Origin: CAZYTO01 sp964650405
Lineage (GTDB): Bacteria; Acidobacteriota; Thermoanaerobaculia; Gp7-AA8
Reading direction: 5' to 3'
DNA length: 22,184 nucleotides
Assembly (NCBI GenBank): GCA_964650405.1
Contig: CAZYTO010000059.1
Location: 1 to 22,184, forward strand
This document shows positions 7,413-14,298 of the stretch, one piece after another. The translations under genes and the position numbers were made by a program. The notes under the pieces were generated by a model, which was given only the letters and a program-made list of their open reading frames with translations, was not told where the DNA came from and searched no databases. How positions within the stretch are numbered: position 1 is the first letter of the stretch; every line of letters begins with the position of its first letter.

Positions 7413-8522
7413 TCACTTGTACCCCGCGATGATCGACCACGTCGTGATGGCGCTCATCACCGTCGTCCAGTAGCCGTACTTCTCGTAGTAGAAGTTGGCG
7501 CAGTTGCCCTGGTCTTTGGAGCTGAGCGAACCGTTGATGCAGGGATCCGACAGGTTGCGCACACTGGCCCACAGCGGCGGGGTCTTCATCTGGCTGCACA
7601 CCAGGCCCAGGCACGCGTCGTCCGTCTCCACGTCGAGGCCGATCTTGTCGAGGCCGTTCGTGCTCGTCCCGAAGAGGAACGAATCGGTGGTGATGACGGG
7701 ATGGAAGGCGGGGATGGGCGAGACACCGTCGAAGTAGATGTTGGTCGGGTAGCTCGTCGAGGGATTGCAATTGCATGGCTCGGACGGCTCACCCTTCGAC
7801 GTCAGCTCGCTGGCGAAGCCCGACATCAGCGTGTGGGCCTGCTTGGCGTACGTCTTCGGCACCTCCCAGTCGGACTTGTACGTCTTCCCGTTGAACGGCG
7901 CGTTCTTGAACTCGTCCTGGCAGTCGAAGTGCGCGGCGCGGGTGACTCCGACGTCGCCGAGCTGCATGGAACAGTACACGCCGCCGCTCGTGCCCGTGGT
8001 CAGGAAGACCTTCGGCTTGGCGTCGGCGATGATCTGGGCCAGCATCTTCGTGATCGGAGTCGTGTACTGGCCGTTCTTCAGCTTCTTGCCGTCGACTTTC
8101 AGGTGGAGGTTGGTCTTGTAGACGAGGACCTTCAGCTTGCCGATGGTGATGGGCATGTAGAGGCCGAGGTAGGCGTCGTTGCCCTTGGCGTTGCTGTTCG
8201 GCCCGAGGAGGGGCTGGTAGGCCTTGAGGTCCTTGGCGTACTGGTACCAGTCGGTCTTGTAGTAGTACCCCGGCGTGAGCACGTCCCCCATGGCCTCCGC
8301 CTCGGCCTCGGTGTCCATCATGGCCACGATGTCCACCTTCGGCAGGGAGCTGCTCGGCTTCGGCTTGGGCAAGATGGGCCGTGGCTTCGGCGCCAGCCCG
8401 GCCGGCCACGCGATCTGCAACCCCTTGAACGACCCCGACTCCGTCTCCATGCGCGGCGACGGCGCCCGCACCTGGATCCGCTTCAGGGCCTGGGCAACCT
8501 TCATTCCCTTGGGTGAGCTCAT
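7413..8522 (-). CDS. Nucleoside phosphorylase-like protein with an N-terminal extension
   Basis: The 369-residue product shows the motif order of the purine/uridine phosphorylase and MTA/SAH nucleosidase superfamily. VDIVAMMDTEAEA lies at 63-75, TTGTSGG at 175-181, LGDVGVT at 188-194, the ribose-binding-type DVET at 297-300 and RNLSDP at 322-327, where the conserved Asp activates the base. These enzymes split nucleosides at the glycosidic bond. It differs from housekeeping members (about 230-280 residues) by a Pro/Lys-rich extension of about 60 residues and long Cys-containing insertions (CNCNP at 250-254). No signal peptide is seen, so it should be cytosolic. GGAGG lies five bases before the ATG. 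It is a single gene, divergent from its right neighbour. Substrate is unknown. Confidence 0.72.
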   Translation of the reverse strand: MSSPKGMKVAQALKRIQVRAPSPRMETESGSFKGLQIAWPAGLAPKPRPILPKPKPSSSLPKVDIVAMMDTEAEAEAMGDVLTPGYYYKTDWYQYAKDLKAYQPLLGPNSNAKGNDAYLGLYMPITIGKLKVLVYKTNLHLKVDGKKLKNGQYTTPITKMLAQIIADAKPKVFLTTGTSGGVYCSMQLGDVGVTRAAHFDCQDEFKNAPFNGKTYKSDWEVPKTYAKQAHTLMSGFASELTSKGEPSEPCNCNPSTSYPTNIYFDGVSPIPAFHPVITTDSFLFGTSTNGLDKIGLDVETDDACLGLVCSQMKTPPLWASVRNLSDPCINGSLSSKDQGNCANFYYEKYGYWTTVMSAITTWSIIAGYK

Positions 8523-8600
8523 TCGTTCCTCCGTCTCTCTTTCCTGACGATCCTGGACTCACCTAGGAGAGGCGGAAGGGCGGGGGTTCCCTACCCGTCG

Positions 8601-8691
8601 TCGTTCGTCGTTGGTCGCTGTTCACTCATGCCTCGTTACTCATGCCTCATGCCCCCTCGGCACTCGGCACTCAGCACTCGGCACTCGCTTT
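8601..8691. repeat. Degenerate heptamer array before the 8708 gene
   Basis: Thirteen consecutive 7-base units stay in phase over 91 bases, and all thirteen begin with T. Examples are TCGTTCG, TCGTTGG, TGCCTCA, TCGGCAC and TCAGCAC. The last unit ends 16 bases before the start codon. The divergent gene starts at 8522, so the array fills about half of the shared regulatory region. Confidence 0.75.
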
Positions 8692-8707
8692 TGCTACCCT
8701 TTGCCCG

Positions 8708-9364
8708 ATGTTCATCGGACACAACGCCGTCGGATTCGCTTCCAAGCGCGCCGTGCCGCGCGTCTCGCTCGGCTGGCTCATGGCCGCGCCCATGCTGGTC
8801 GACCTCATCTGGCCGGTCTTTCTCCTGCTCGGCATCGAGCACGTCCGCATCCGGCCGGGCATGACGCAGCTCACCCCGCTCGACTTCTACGACTACCCGT
8901 GGACGCACTCGCTGGCCATGTCGCTGGCCTGGGCCGCGGCCTACGCGCTGCTCTACTTCGCCATCTCCCGTTACGGCCGCGGGGCCCTGATCCTCGGCCT
9001 GGGCGTGCTCAGTCACTGGGTGCTCGACTTCGTCGTCCACCGTCCCGACCTGCCGCTGTGGCCGGGCGGACCAAAGGTCGGGCTGGGCCTGTGGAACCAT
9101 CCCATTGCCGAGCTGGGGATCGAGGCCGCGCTCTTCGCCATCGGCATCCTGCTCTACCGCGACGCCACCCGGCCCATCGACCGCACCGGCTCCGTGGCCA
9201 TGTGGGCGTTCATTCTCGTCCTGGCGGCGATCTTCGTGGTGAATGCCGGCGGCAACGCCGCGCCGCCGAGTGCGAAGGTCGTGGCCTGGACGGCGCTGTC
9301 GCTGTGGCTGCTCCCCTTCTGGGCCGCATGGTTCGACCGCCATCGCGAGGTGCGCGAGGAGTGA
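8708..9364 (+). CDS. Multi-pass membrane protein of unknown function
   Basis: The 218-residue product has about six or seven hydrophobic segments. It carries conserved polar islands: MFIGHNAVGFASKR at the start, TPLDFYDYPWTHS near residue 60, and SHWVLDFVVHRPDLPLWPG near 105. The His/Asp pairs (FIGH, YDYPWTHS, SHWVLD, HRPD) recall membrane-bound metal-dependent hydrolases of the YdjM/DUF457 kind, a tentative match. The frame is open further upstream, but that part is the heptamer array, and MFIGH is the natural start. The lipid kinase gene starts within its stop codon, so the two are coupled and may share a membrane lipid substrate. Confidence 0.75.
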   Translation: MFIGHNAVGFASKRAVPRVSLGWLMAAPMLVDLIWPVFLLLGIEHVRIRPGMTQLTPLDFYDYPWTHSLAMSLAWAAAYALLYFAISRYGRGALILGLGVLSHWVLDFVVHRPDLPLWPGGPKVGLGLWNHPIAELGIEAALFAIGILLYRDATRPIDRTGSVAMWAFILVLAAIFVVNAGGNAAPPSAKVVAWTALSLWLLPFWAAWFDRHREVREE

Positions 9365-10239
9365 AGACACTCTTCCTCGTCAATCCACGCTCCGGCGCGA
9401 AACGTGATTACGACATCTCAGCCCTCATCCGGGAGAACGTCACCACTCCCCACGAGATCCGGCCGTCCCAGCGCAAGGAAGACCTCGACACCATGCTCGA
9501 CGCGGCCGAGCGCGAGGGCTTCGACGTGGTCTATGCCGTGGGCGGCGACGGCACGGTACACGAGATCGCCAAGCGCCTCGTCGGCCGACAACTGGCGCTG
9601 GGCATCCTTCCCATCGGCTCCGGCAACGGCTTCGCACGCCACATCCACCTGCCCATGGATCCGCGGGCTTGCCTTCGCGCCAGCGGCCAGCGCCGAATCG
9701 CCACCATCGACACGGCGGCCGTGAACGGCATCCCCTTCCTCGGCACGATGGGCATCGGCTTCGACGCCCTCATCGCCGACCGCTTCGCCGCCAGCAACGT
9801 GCGCGGCTTCCGCACCTACATCCAGGTCGGCCTGCGCGAGTTCTTCCGCTACCGGGCCGAGGAGTACGAGCTGATCATCGACGGCGAGCCGCTGCGGCGC
9901 CGCGCCTTCACCATCGCCATCGCCAACAGCAGCCAGTACGGCAACGACGCCCGCATCGCGCCGCACGCCTCCGTCACCGACGGCACGCTGGACGTCGTGC
10001 TCGTCGACGACGTCTCGGCCCTCGGCGCCTGCCTGCTCCTCCCGCGGCTGATGCGCGGCACCATCGACCGCTCCCCGCGCGTCACCATCCGTCCCGGCCG
10101 CCACATCGAGATCCGCCGACCGGAAGCAGGTCCGGCTCACCTCGACGGCGAGCCCTTCACCCTGCCCGCCATGCTGACCATCGACGTCAAACCGGCCTCG
10201 CTGCGCGTGCTGCTCCCGGACAAGAGCGAAGCGATCTGA
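9361..10239 (+). CDS. Diacylglycerol kinase-family lipid kinase
   Basis: The 292-residue product begins with GTG overlapping the preceding stop (GTGA); GAGGAG lies just upstream. The catalytic N-terminal domain shows LFLVNPRSG at 4-12, the nucleotide-binding GGDGT at 61-65 and GSGNGFAR at 86-93. These are the signature of the DAGK/sphingosine-kinase/YegS family. The C-terminal beta domain ends with LDGEPF and the usual VKPASLRVL. Family members phosphorylate diacylglycerol or related lipids with ATP at the cytosolic face of the membrane; some act on undecaprenol or other substrates, which cannot be told apart here. Length is normal for the family. A longer open frame upstream to 8611 is out of frame with the neighbour and not coding. 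Confidence 0.9.
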   Translation: MKTLFLVNPRSGAKRDYDISALIRENVTTPHEIRPSQRKEDLDTMLDAAEREGFDVVYAVGGDGTVHEIAKRLVGRQLALGILPIGSGNGFARHIHLPMDPRACLRASGQRRIATIDTAAVNGIPFLGTMGIGFDALIADRFAASNVRGFRTYIQVGLREFFRYRAEEYELIIDGEPLRRRAFTIAIANSSQYGNDARIAPHASVTDGTLDVVLVDDVSALGACLLLPRLMRGTIDRSPRVTIRPGRHIEIRRPEAGPAHLDGEPFTLPAMLTIDVKPASLRVLLPDKSEAI

Positions 10240-10287
10240 CTATTTCTCGACCACGAACGTCTGCTCCACTGAAACCACGAATACCGG

Positions 10288-10842
10288 CTACCTGATCTTA
10301 TCGATGTTGATCCCGATCGTAATCGCCCCGATGGCCTTGCCGTTCTGCATGATGGGCAGGGAGATCTGGGCCAGGTGCTCCTTGGCGCTCTCGTCGAACT
10401 TGGGGCGGTCAATGAAGACGGCGCCTTTGCCTCCGTTGAAGCTGCGCTGCCATTTCGCCTCATCCCCCTGCCAGTAGTCGGTCGTTTGCATGTTTTCGCA
10501 GACGAGCGCTCCCTGGTTGTCCATGACGAACGTCTCGCTGTAGATCGGCGAGGTGCCCGTGAGCTGGCGGAGGTGATCCGCGCAGGGGCCGGTGTTCATT
10601 TCCTTGATCAGCGCCGCGGCCTTGCCAGCCATCCAGGCTTCGTCGCGCTTGTTGATCTCGGCCATGGTCAGGTGCTGGTTGTTCTGGGCGATCACGGCCG
10701 CCACGAACAACGGATCCTGCGCCCACGCCTTCAGCTTCGTGGCCTCGGTTTCGAGCCGTTTCTGCACGGCGTCGGCCGACTGCGCCGCCGCCGGGAATGC
10801 CGCCAATGCGAGAAAGAGAACCGTCATGAGAATCCGTTTCAT
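10288..10842 (-). CDS. Stand-alone exported Cache-like sensor domain
   Basis: The 184-residue product has a signal peptide (MKRILMTVLFLALAAFPAAAQ). A long helix with AVQKRLETEATKLKAWAQD follows, then a domain with VMDNQGALVCENMQTTDYWQG and ISLPIMQNGKAIGAITIGIN. That last pattern is the end of a Cache (PDC) small-molecule sensor domain, where the chain normally crosses the membrane into a kinase or chemoreceptor. Here the protein simply ends after NIDKIR, so it is a periplasmic ligand-binding-type domain with no transducer. Its ATG overlaps the stop of the upstream phosphatase gene (ATGA), so the two are translated together. Ligand unknown. Two cysteines (in GPCAD and LVCEN) could be paired. 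Confidence 0.75.
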   Translation of the reverse strand: MKRILMTVLFLALAAFPAAAQSADAVQKRLETEATKLKAWAQDPLFVAAVIAQNNQHLTMAEINKRDEAWMAGKAAALIKEMNTGPCADHLRQLTGTSPIYSETFVMDNQGALVCENMQTTDYWQGDEAKWQRSFNGGKGAVFIDRPKFDESAKEHLAQISLPIMQNGKAIGAITIGINIDKIR

Positions 10843-11252
10843 ATGTCACCTTCCTGCAGCAGCGCTTCGATGCGCCGCTCGAGATCATCGCGGACGGCGC
10901 GAAAGCGCAGCATCGCGTCGCCGGTACCACTCACTGGATCGGGAATGGGCCAGTGCACCAGCTTTCGCGCGCCGGGCCAGATCGGACAATCGTCCGCCGC
11001 CGAGTCGCAGACCGTGATCACAATATCAAAGGGCTGGTTAAGAAAGGGTGCGGAGCCCTTCGACTGCGCGCCGCGGATGTCGACGCCCTTCTCGGCCATG
11101 GCCAGAATGGCCAGAGGATGCACCACGCCTGCCGGACGGGAGCCAGCCGACACGGCCTCGAGCTTCTCCCCATGAAAGGCATTGGCCAGCCCCTCCGCCA
11201 TCTGGCTGCGGATGGAGTTGCCCGTACAGAGAAAGAGCACCCGCTTCTTCAA
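10839..11252 (-). CDS. arsC: Arsenate reductase (thioredoxin-type) / low-molecular-weight tyrosine phosphatase
   Basis: The 137-residue product begins at a TTG; no ATG fits, and MKKRVLFLCTGNS is the standard family start. The phosphatase loop CTGNSIRS (Cys9 to Arg15) and the general acid Asp105 in PIPDP are present. The resolving pair Cys82 and Cys89 (VCDSAADDC) is also present; thioredoxin-coupled ArsC uses it to reduce arsenate to arsenite. The extra cysteine of the staphylococcal plasmid enzyme's loop (CTGNSCRS) is Ile14 here; that residue is not essential there. No arsenite pump or arsR lies beside it; instead the next gene is an exported Cache-like protein. An octamer array lies 63 bases upstream. 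A protein phosphatase role cannot be excluded. Confidence 0.82.
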   Translation of the reverse strand: MKKRVLFLCTGNSIRSQMAEGLANAFHGEKLEAVSAGSRPAGVVHPLAILAMAEKGVDIRGAQSKGSAPFLNQPFDIVITVCDSAADDCPIWPGARKLVHWPIPDPVSGTGDAMLRFRAVRDDLERRIEALLQEGDI

Positions 11253-11315
11253 CGCTGTCCCCCGAGATCGCTGTTTCGCTGATCGCTGATAGCAACACAG
11301 CTACCGTGAACGAAA

Positions 11316-11497
11316 AGCGAGTCAGCGAATAGCGATTAAGCGAATATGCGAATAAGCGACTAAGCGACTAAGCGAAAAGCGATTAAGCGAATAAGCGAAT
11401 AAGCGAATAAGCGAATAAGCGAATAAGCGATTAAGCGACTAAGCGATTAAGCGAATATGCGATTAAGCGATTAAGCGACTCAGCGACTAAGTGACTA
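11316..11497. repeat. 23-unit octamer array AGCGANTA
   Basis: Twenty-three units run over 182 bases; 21 are 8 bases long and two are 7. The core is AGCGA followed mostly by ATA, TTA or CTA, so essentially one base varies. Five identical AGCGAATA units sit in the middle. An inverted echo of the unit (CGCTGATCGCTG) lies at about 11278-11290. The array fills the space between arsC and the stop of the next minus-strand gene. The motif brings TAA or TAG into all three frames within 24 bases on the plus strand. Confidence 0.85.
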
Positions 11498-11519
11498 CCC
11501 ACCGATTCACGCCGTCATT

Positions 11520-12431
11520 CTACGGTGGCGGCCCGAAGGCCACGCTCTCCACGACGACGTCGAAGGCGTCGCCCTTCTCGCCGTTCTCGACGTCCGCGTC
11601 CGTCGTGATCGTCACCCAACGGTCCTCGCCGGCCAGCAGGACGAACGTCGTGATCGCCTCCGCGCGGTAGCCATGCAGTTTCCCCGCCTGGAACGGCTCG
11701 GCGGAATCCCAGGCCGGATTGCCGTCATTCGCATCCGCGCCCTCGTAGAGTCCGCCCTCCCCCACCCGGACCTCCACCGGATCGCCGCGGCCGTCACCCT
11801 GCGGGATGACACGCACGGCGCACGGCTCGTCCTCTTCCTCCACGGTCCAGTCCGCAAGGTACTTGAACGAGTACCCGCAGTGAGGATGCGTGTAGGTGCA
11901 GAGCGCTGGAGGCGGAAAGGCCAGCGAGCGCAGGGCGAGCTCGAAGGCTTCGCTCTGCGAGTAGCTGTCGAGGTTCACCCAGCGTTTGCCGTTCGTCAGG
12001 AAGGCGATGTCCCGCGGGCAGAGCCGGGCATTCGCCTCCTCCCCTTCACACTCCAGGGCCACGTCGTTCGCGCGCATCCCCTCCAGCGCGCCGACCGCGA
12101 TCTCGAAAGCCCGGCTGGCCTTCTTCTCCCGTCCGAACACGACCACGGAGCCCGCGCGCAGCCCGGGATCGCCGGCCCACGCCTGGACCGCGGCGTCGAC
12201 CAGCGTGAAGCCGGACGCCTTCGAGGCCCGATCGCCCCCGCCGCGCCCACCGTCGATCCAGAGCGTGGCTCCGTCGCCCTCGGTCGGAGAGACGCGGACC
12301 TCGCACGGCCGCTTGTCGTCCTCGCTGCGCACCACCTCCCACCCGCCGGCATACTGAAACGAATAGCCGCAAGCCGGGTGCGTGTAGGTGTGGACGAGAG
12401 CAACGGCGAACAGCACGGAGGCGAGAGTCAT
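11520..12431 (-). CDS. Exported protein with two tandem PsbP/DUF1795-like repeats
   Basis: The 303-residue product has a short signal peptide (MTLASVLFAVALVH). Two related halves follow. Residues 15-173 begin YTHPACGYSFQYAGGW and residues 180-299 begin YTHPHCGYSFKYLADW. Each continues with a PCEVRV/PCAVRV strand and ends with a helix and strand (ALRSLAF, VVVESVAF), after the matching RWVNL and RWVTI strands. A Y-x-F-x-Y...W opening followed by such a closing helix is characteristic of PsbP/DUF1795-type folds; that assignment is tentative. Four cysteines per half suggest disulfides. It is the last gene of the Nudix-PdxH unit, 16 bases after PdxH. Role unknown. Confidence 0.75.
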   Translation of the reverse strand: MTLASVLFAVALVHTYTHPACGYSFQYAGGWEVVRSEDDKRPCEVRVSPTEGDGATLWIDGGRGGGDRASKASGFTLVDAAVQAWAGDPGLRAGSVVVFGREKKASRAFEIAVGALEGMRANDVALECEGEEANARLCPRDIAFLTNGKRWVNLDSYSQSEAFELALRSLAFPPPALCTYTHPHCGYSFKYLADWTVEEEDEPCAVRVIPQGDGRGDPVEVRVGEGGLYEGADANDGNPAWDSAEPFQAGKLHGYRAEAITTFVLLAGEDRWVTITTDADVENGEKGDAFDVVVESVAFGPPP

Positions 12432-12447
12432 GGAGCAGAAGATTCGC

Positions 12448-13068
12448 CTACGGAGAAAGCCGTTCGATGACCCAGTCGTTGGCCTCGCGCAACCGGTAGT
12501 TGAAACGGTCGTGCAGGCGGTCGGGCCGTCCCTGCCAGAACTCGAAGACCAGCGGAATGACCCGATAGCCGCCCCAGTGCGGAGGGCGGGGAATGGGGAG
12601 ATCCTTGTACGTCGCGGCCATCTCGTTGAAGCGTTGTTCGAGGGCTCCGCGGCCGGCAATGACGCGGCTCTGCTCCGAGGCCCAGGCGCCGAGCTGGCTG
12701 CCGCGGGGACGGGTGGCGAAATACTCGTCCGACTCCTCTTCCGTCGTCCGCACCACCGCGCCTTCCACCCGCACCATGCGCTCCAGCGCCGCCCAGTGGA
12801 AGACGAGGCAGGCCCGCGGGTTCTCGTGGAGCTGCGAGGCCTTGCGGCTGTGGTAGTTCGTGAAGAAGGCGAACCCGCGCGAATCGAATCCCTTGAGGAG
12901 GCAGATGCGCGCCGAGACAACGCCCTCCAGGTCCGCCGTGGCCACCGTCATGGCCTCGGGGAGCAGCGGCTGCGCGGCTTTGGCCTCCTCGAACCATTTC
13001 GCGAACTGCGCAAAGGGATCGGCATGGAGGTCGCTCTCCAACAACTGTATGACTACGTTCTCGGGCAC
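12448..13068 (-). CDS. pdxH: Pyridoxamine/pyridoxine 5'-phosphate oxidase
   Basis: The 206-residue product matches PdxH across its length. ADPFAQFAKWFEEA is near the start, AMTVATADLEGVVSARICLLKGFDSRGFAFFTNY covers the FMN region, and KASQLHENPRACLVFHW and EGAVVRT follow. RPRGSQLGAWASEQS lies in the middle, and WGGYRVIP, EFWQGRPDRLHDRFNYR and a closing ANDWVIERLSP form the end. The enzyme oxidises pyridoxine or pyridoxamine phosphate to pyridoxal phosphate with FMN and oxygen in the cytosol. The start is a GTG with AGGAG six bases upstream. It overlaps the Nudix gene by 16 bases, so they are co-translated. Length is close to the usual 210-220, so nothing is missing. Confidence 0.95.
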   Translation of the reverse strand: MPENVVIQLLESDLHADPFAQFAKWFEEAKAAQPLLPEAMTVATADLEGVVSARICLLKGFDSRGFAFFTNYHSRKASQLHENPRACLVFHWAALERMVRVEGAVVRTTEEESDEYFATRPRGSQLGAWASEQSRVIAGRGALEQRFNEMAATYKDLPIPRPPHWGGYRVIPLVFEFWQGRPDRLHDRFNYRLREANDWVIERLSP

Positions 13069-13613
13069 AGCACACTCCTGATCTTGCGAATGGCGCGCGA
13101 GCCCGCCGCCTCCGCCATCAGGTGCTCGGCGCGGTCGAGCGCGACCCAGGCCAGGTCGTCCGATTCGTTCGCGTCACGAGCAATGGCATGCGGTGCGGAC
13201 GTCTGCGCGAGGTAGCGGACGTCGAAATGCAGGTGATCCGGCTCCCCTTTGCCGGCCGGGATGGCGTGGACGTCGAGGTCGAAGATGCCGTGCCCGACTA
13301 AGGCCAGGTCGCCCAGTCCGGATTCCTCCCGCCCCTCTCGCAGCGCCGCCGCCGAAGGAAGCTCGTCTCCTTCGACATGGCCACCCATCTGCAGCCACCG
13401 GCCAAGCCGGCGATGGTGGTGCAGCAGGAGACGGTCGTCCCCGTCGAGGATGTAACAGCTCGCCGTGATGTGACCGGGCGTGAAGTGCGCGCGAGAAAAC
13501 GCCACTTCCCCGTCACCCAGCAGGCTCACCATCGCCGCGCGATGCGCCTCCTCCACGGTATCGGCCGGCCGATACTCCGACAGCTCACCGAGAAGACGTT
13601 CGTGGCGCAGCAT
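13053..13613 (-). CDS. Nudix hydrolase
   Basis: The 186-residue product carries a complete Nudix box. It runs from GHVEGDE through seven residues to REGREESGL and matches G-x5-E-x7-R-E-U-x-E-E-x-G-U. Nudix enzymes hydrolyse a nucleoside diphosphate linked to another group, using divalent metal. The substrate cannot be read from the box. An N-terminal helical region (about 1-40) precedes the domain, and HLHFDVRYLAQ gives a late core strand. The ATG at 13613 is preferred; the frame is open further upstream only through the heptamer array. The 3' end overlaps pdxH. A link to vitamin B6 or cofactor repair is suggested only by position. Confidence 0.88.
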   Translation of the reverse strand: MLRHERLLGELSEYRPADTVEEAHRAAMVSLLGDGEVAFSRAHFTPGHITASCYILDGDDRLLLHHHRRLGRWLQMGGHVEGDELPSAAALREGREESGLGDLALVGHGIFDLDVHAIPAGKGEPDHLHFDVRYLAQTSAPHAIARDANESDDLAWVALDRAEHLMAEAAGSRAIRKIRSVLCPRT

Positions 13614-13640
13614 CCCGTGACGAGACTGTAGCAAAGAATC

Positions 13641-13703
13641 AGTGCTGCGTGCCGAGGGCTGAGGCCGGAGTTGGGCATGAGGCGTGAGTGATGGGGCAGG
13701 AGT
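13641..13703. repeat. Degenerate heptamer array before the Nudix gene
   Basis: Nine in-phase 7-base units can be read, including AGTGCTG, CGTGCCG, AGGGCTG, AGGCCGG, CATGAGG and CGTGAGT. The string GGGCATGAGGCGTGAGT matches, with one change, the reverse complement of part of the array at 8601-8691. The two loci therefore share a family in opposite orientation. It ends 28 bases upstream of the Nudix start. Confidence 0.6.
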
Positions 13704-13746
13704 TGGTTCGTGTTGTGCCACGCGTCTACAGGAGCGCCGCCGTCGA

Positions 13747-13775
13747 GGCGGCTGGACGAGCGGCCTCCAGCCGCC
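13747..13775 (-). terminator. Hairpin downstream of the oxidase cluster
   Basis: GGCGGCTGGA pairs perfectly with TCCAGCCGCC across a nine-base loop, 89 bases after the stop of the last gene of the leftward cluster. There is no T-run on the minus strand, so it may stabilise the transcript end rather than terminate it. The rest of 13704-13863 shows nothing recognisable. Confidence 0.45.
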
Positions 13776-13863
13776 AATTTCTACACAGCCTCTGAGGGCC
13801 GAGGGCGATGGCCGAGGTCCTGTGACTTGTCGCGTCAGCCTTTGCGCGATCCGACGCCGGGCC

Positions 13864-14298
13864 TTACCCGTTCGGGTACCAGTGGTAGAGGAAGAAGTAC
13901 ACGATCACGCCCGTCACCGACACGTACATCCAGAGCGGGAATGTCCATCGGGCGATGGCGCGGTGCTCGCGCACACGCATCTTCAGCCCGCGGGTGACCG
14001 AGACGATGGCCAGGGGGACGATGGTGATGGCCAGGATGGTGTGGGAGATGAGGATGGAGAAGTACAGCGGCCGCACCCACCCCGTGCCGGTGAAGCGCGT
14101 GACGATGCCGTGGCGCAGGTAGTGATTGAAGACGTAGCAGGCCAGGAACGTCAGCGACGTGAAGCAGGCCGCCAGCATGAAGCGCTTGTGCAGTTGTACC
14201 CGCTTGCGCCGGATGAGGATATAGGCGATGAGCAGCAGAACGCCGCTGAGGGCGTTGAGCGAGGCGTTGACGACCGGCATGACCTGGACGAGGTTCAT
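13864..14298 (-). CDS. DUF420 membrane protein of the oxidase cluster
   Basis: The 144-residue product has four to five hydrophobic segments and the DUF420 signature. ALSGVLLLIAYILIRRKRVQLHKRFMLAA comes first, then FNHYLRHG, and LYFSILISHTILAI and HRAIARWTFPLWMYVSVTG follow. Conserved histidines lie at the membrane border (LHKR, SHT, HRAI). DUF420 proteins (CtaM-related) are encoded with heme-copper oxidases and are believed to help assemble the oxidase in the membrane. The ATG shares a base with the SCO stop (TGATG), so translation is coupled. It is the last gene of the cluster, followed by a hairpin. Confidence 0.88.
   Translation of the reverse strand: MNLVQVMPVVNASLNALSGVLLLIAYILIRRKRVQLHKRFMLAACFTSLTFLACYVFNHYLRHGIVTRFTGTGWVRPLYFSILISHTILAITIVPLAIVSVTRGLKMRVREHRAIARWTFPLWMYVSVTGVIVYFFLYHWYPNG

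Noticed and set aside
8611..9360. Upstream extension of the lipid kinase frame to a 542-residue protein.
   Set aside because: The extension reads Arg/Pro/Ala-rich sequence in the wrong frame through the membrane protein gene and the heptamer array.
11316..11497. A CRISPR array.
   Set aside because: The period is 8 bases, with no spacers, no 25-40 base repeats and no cas genes.
12432..12920. N-terminal extension of the two-repeat exported protein.
   Set aside because: It lies out of frame inside pdxH and lacks domain character; the signal peptide at 12431 gives the start.
13704..13863. A tRNA or small RNA in the gap before DUF420.
   Set aside because: Only one simple hairpin is present; no cloverleaf or anticodon arm could be drawn.
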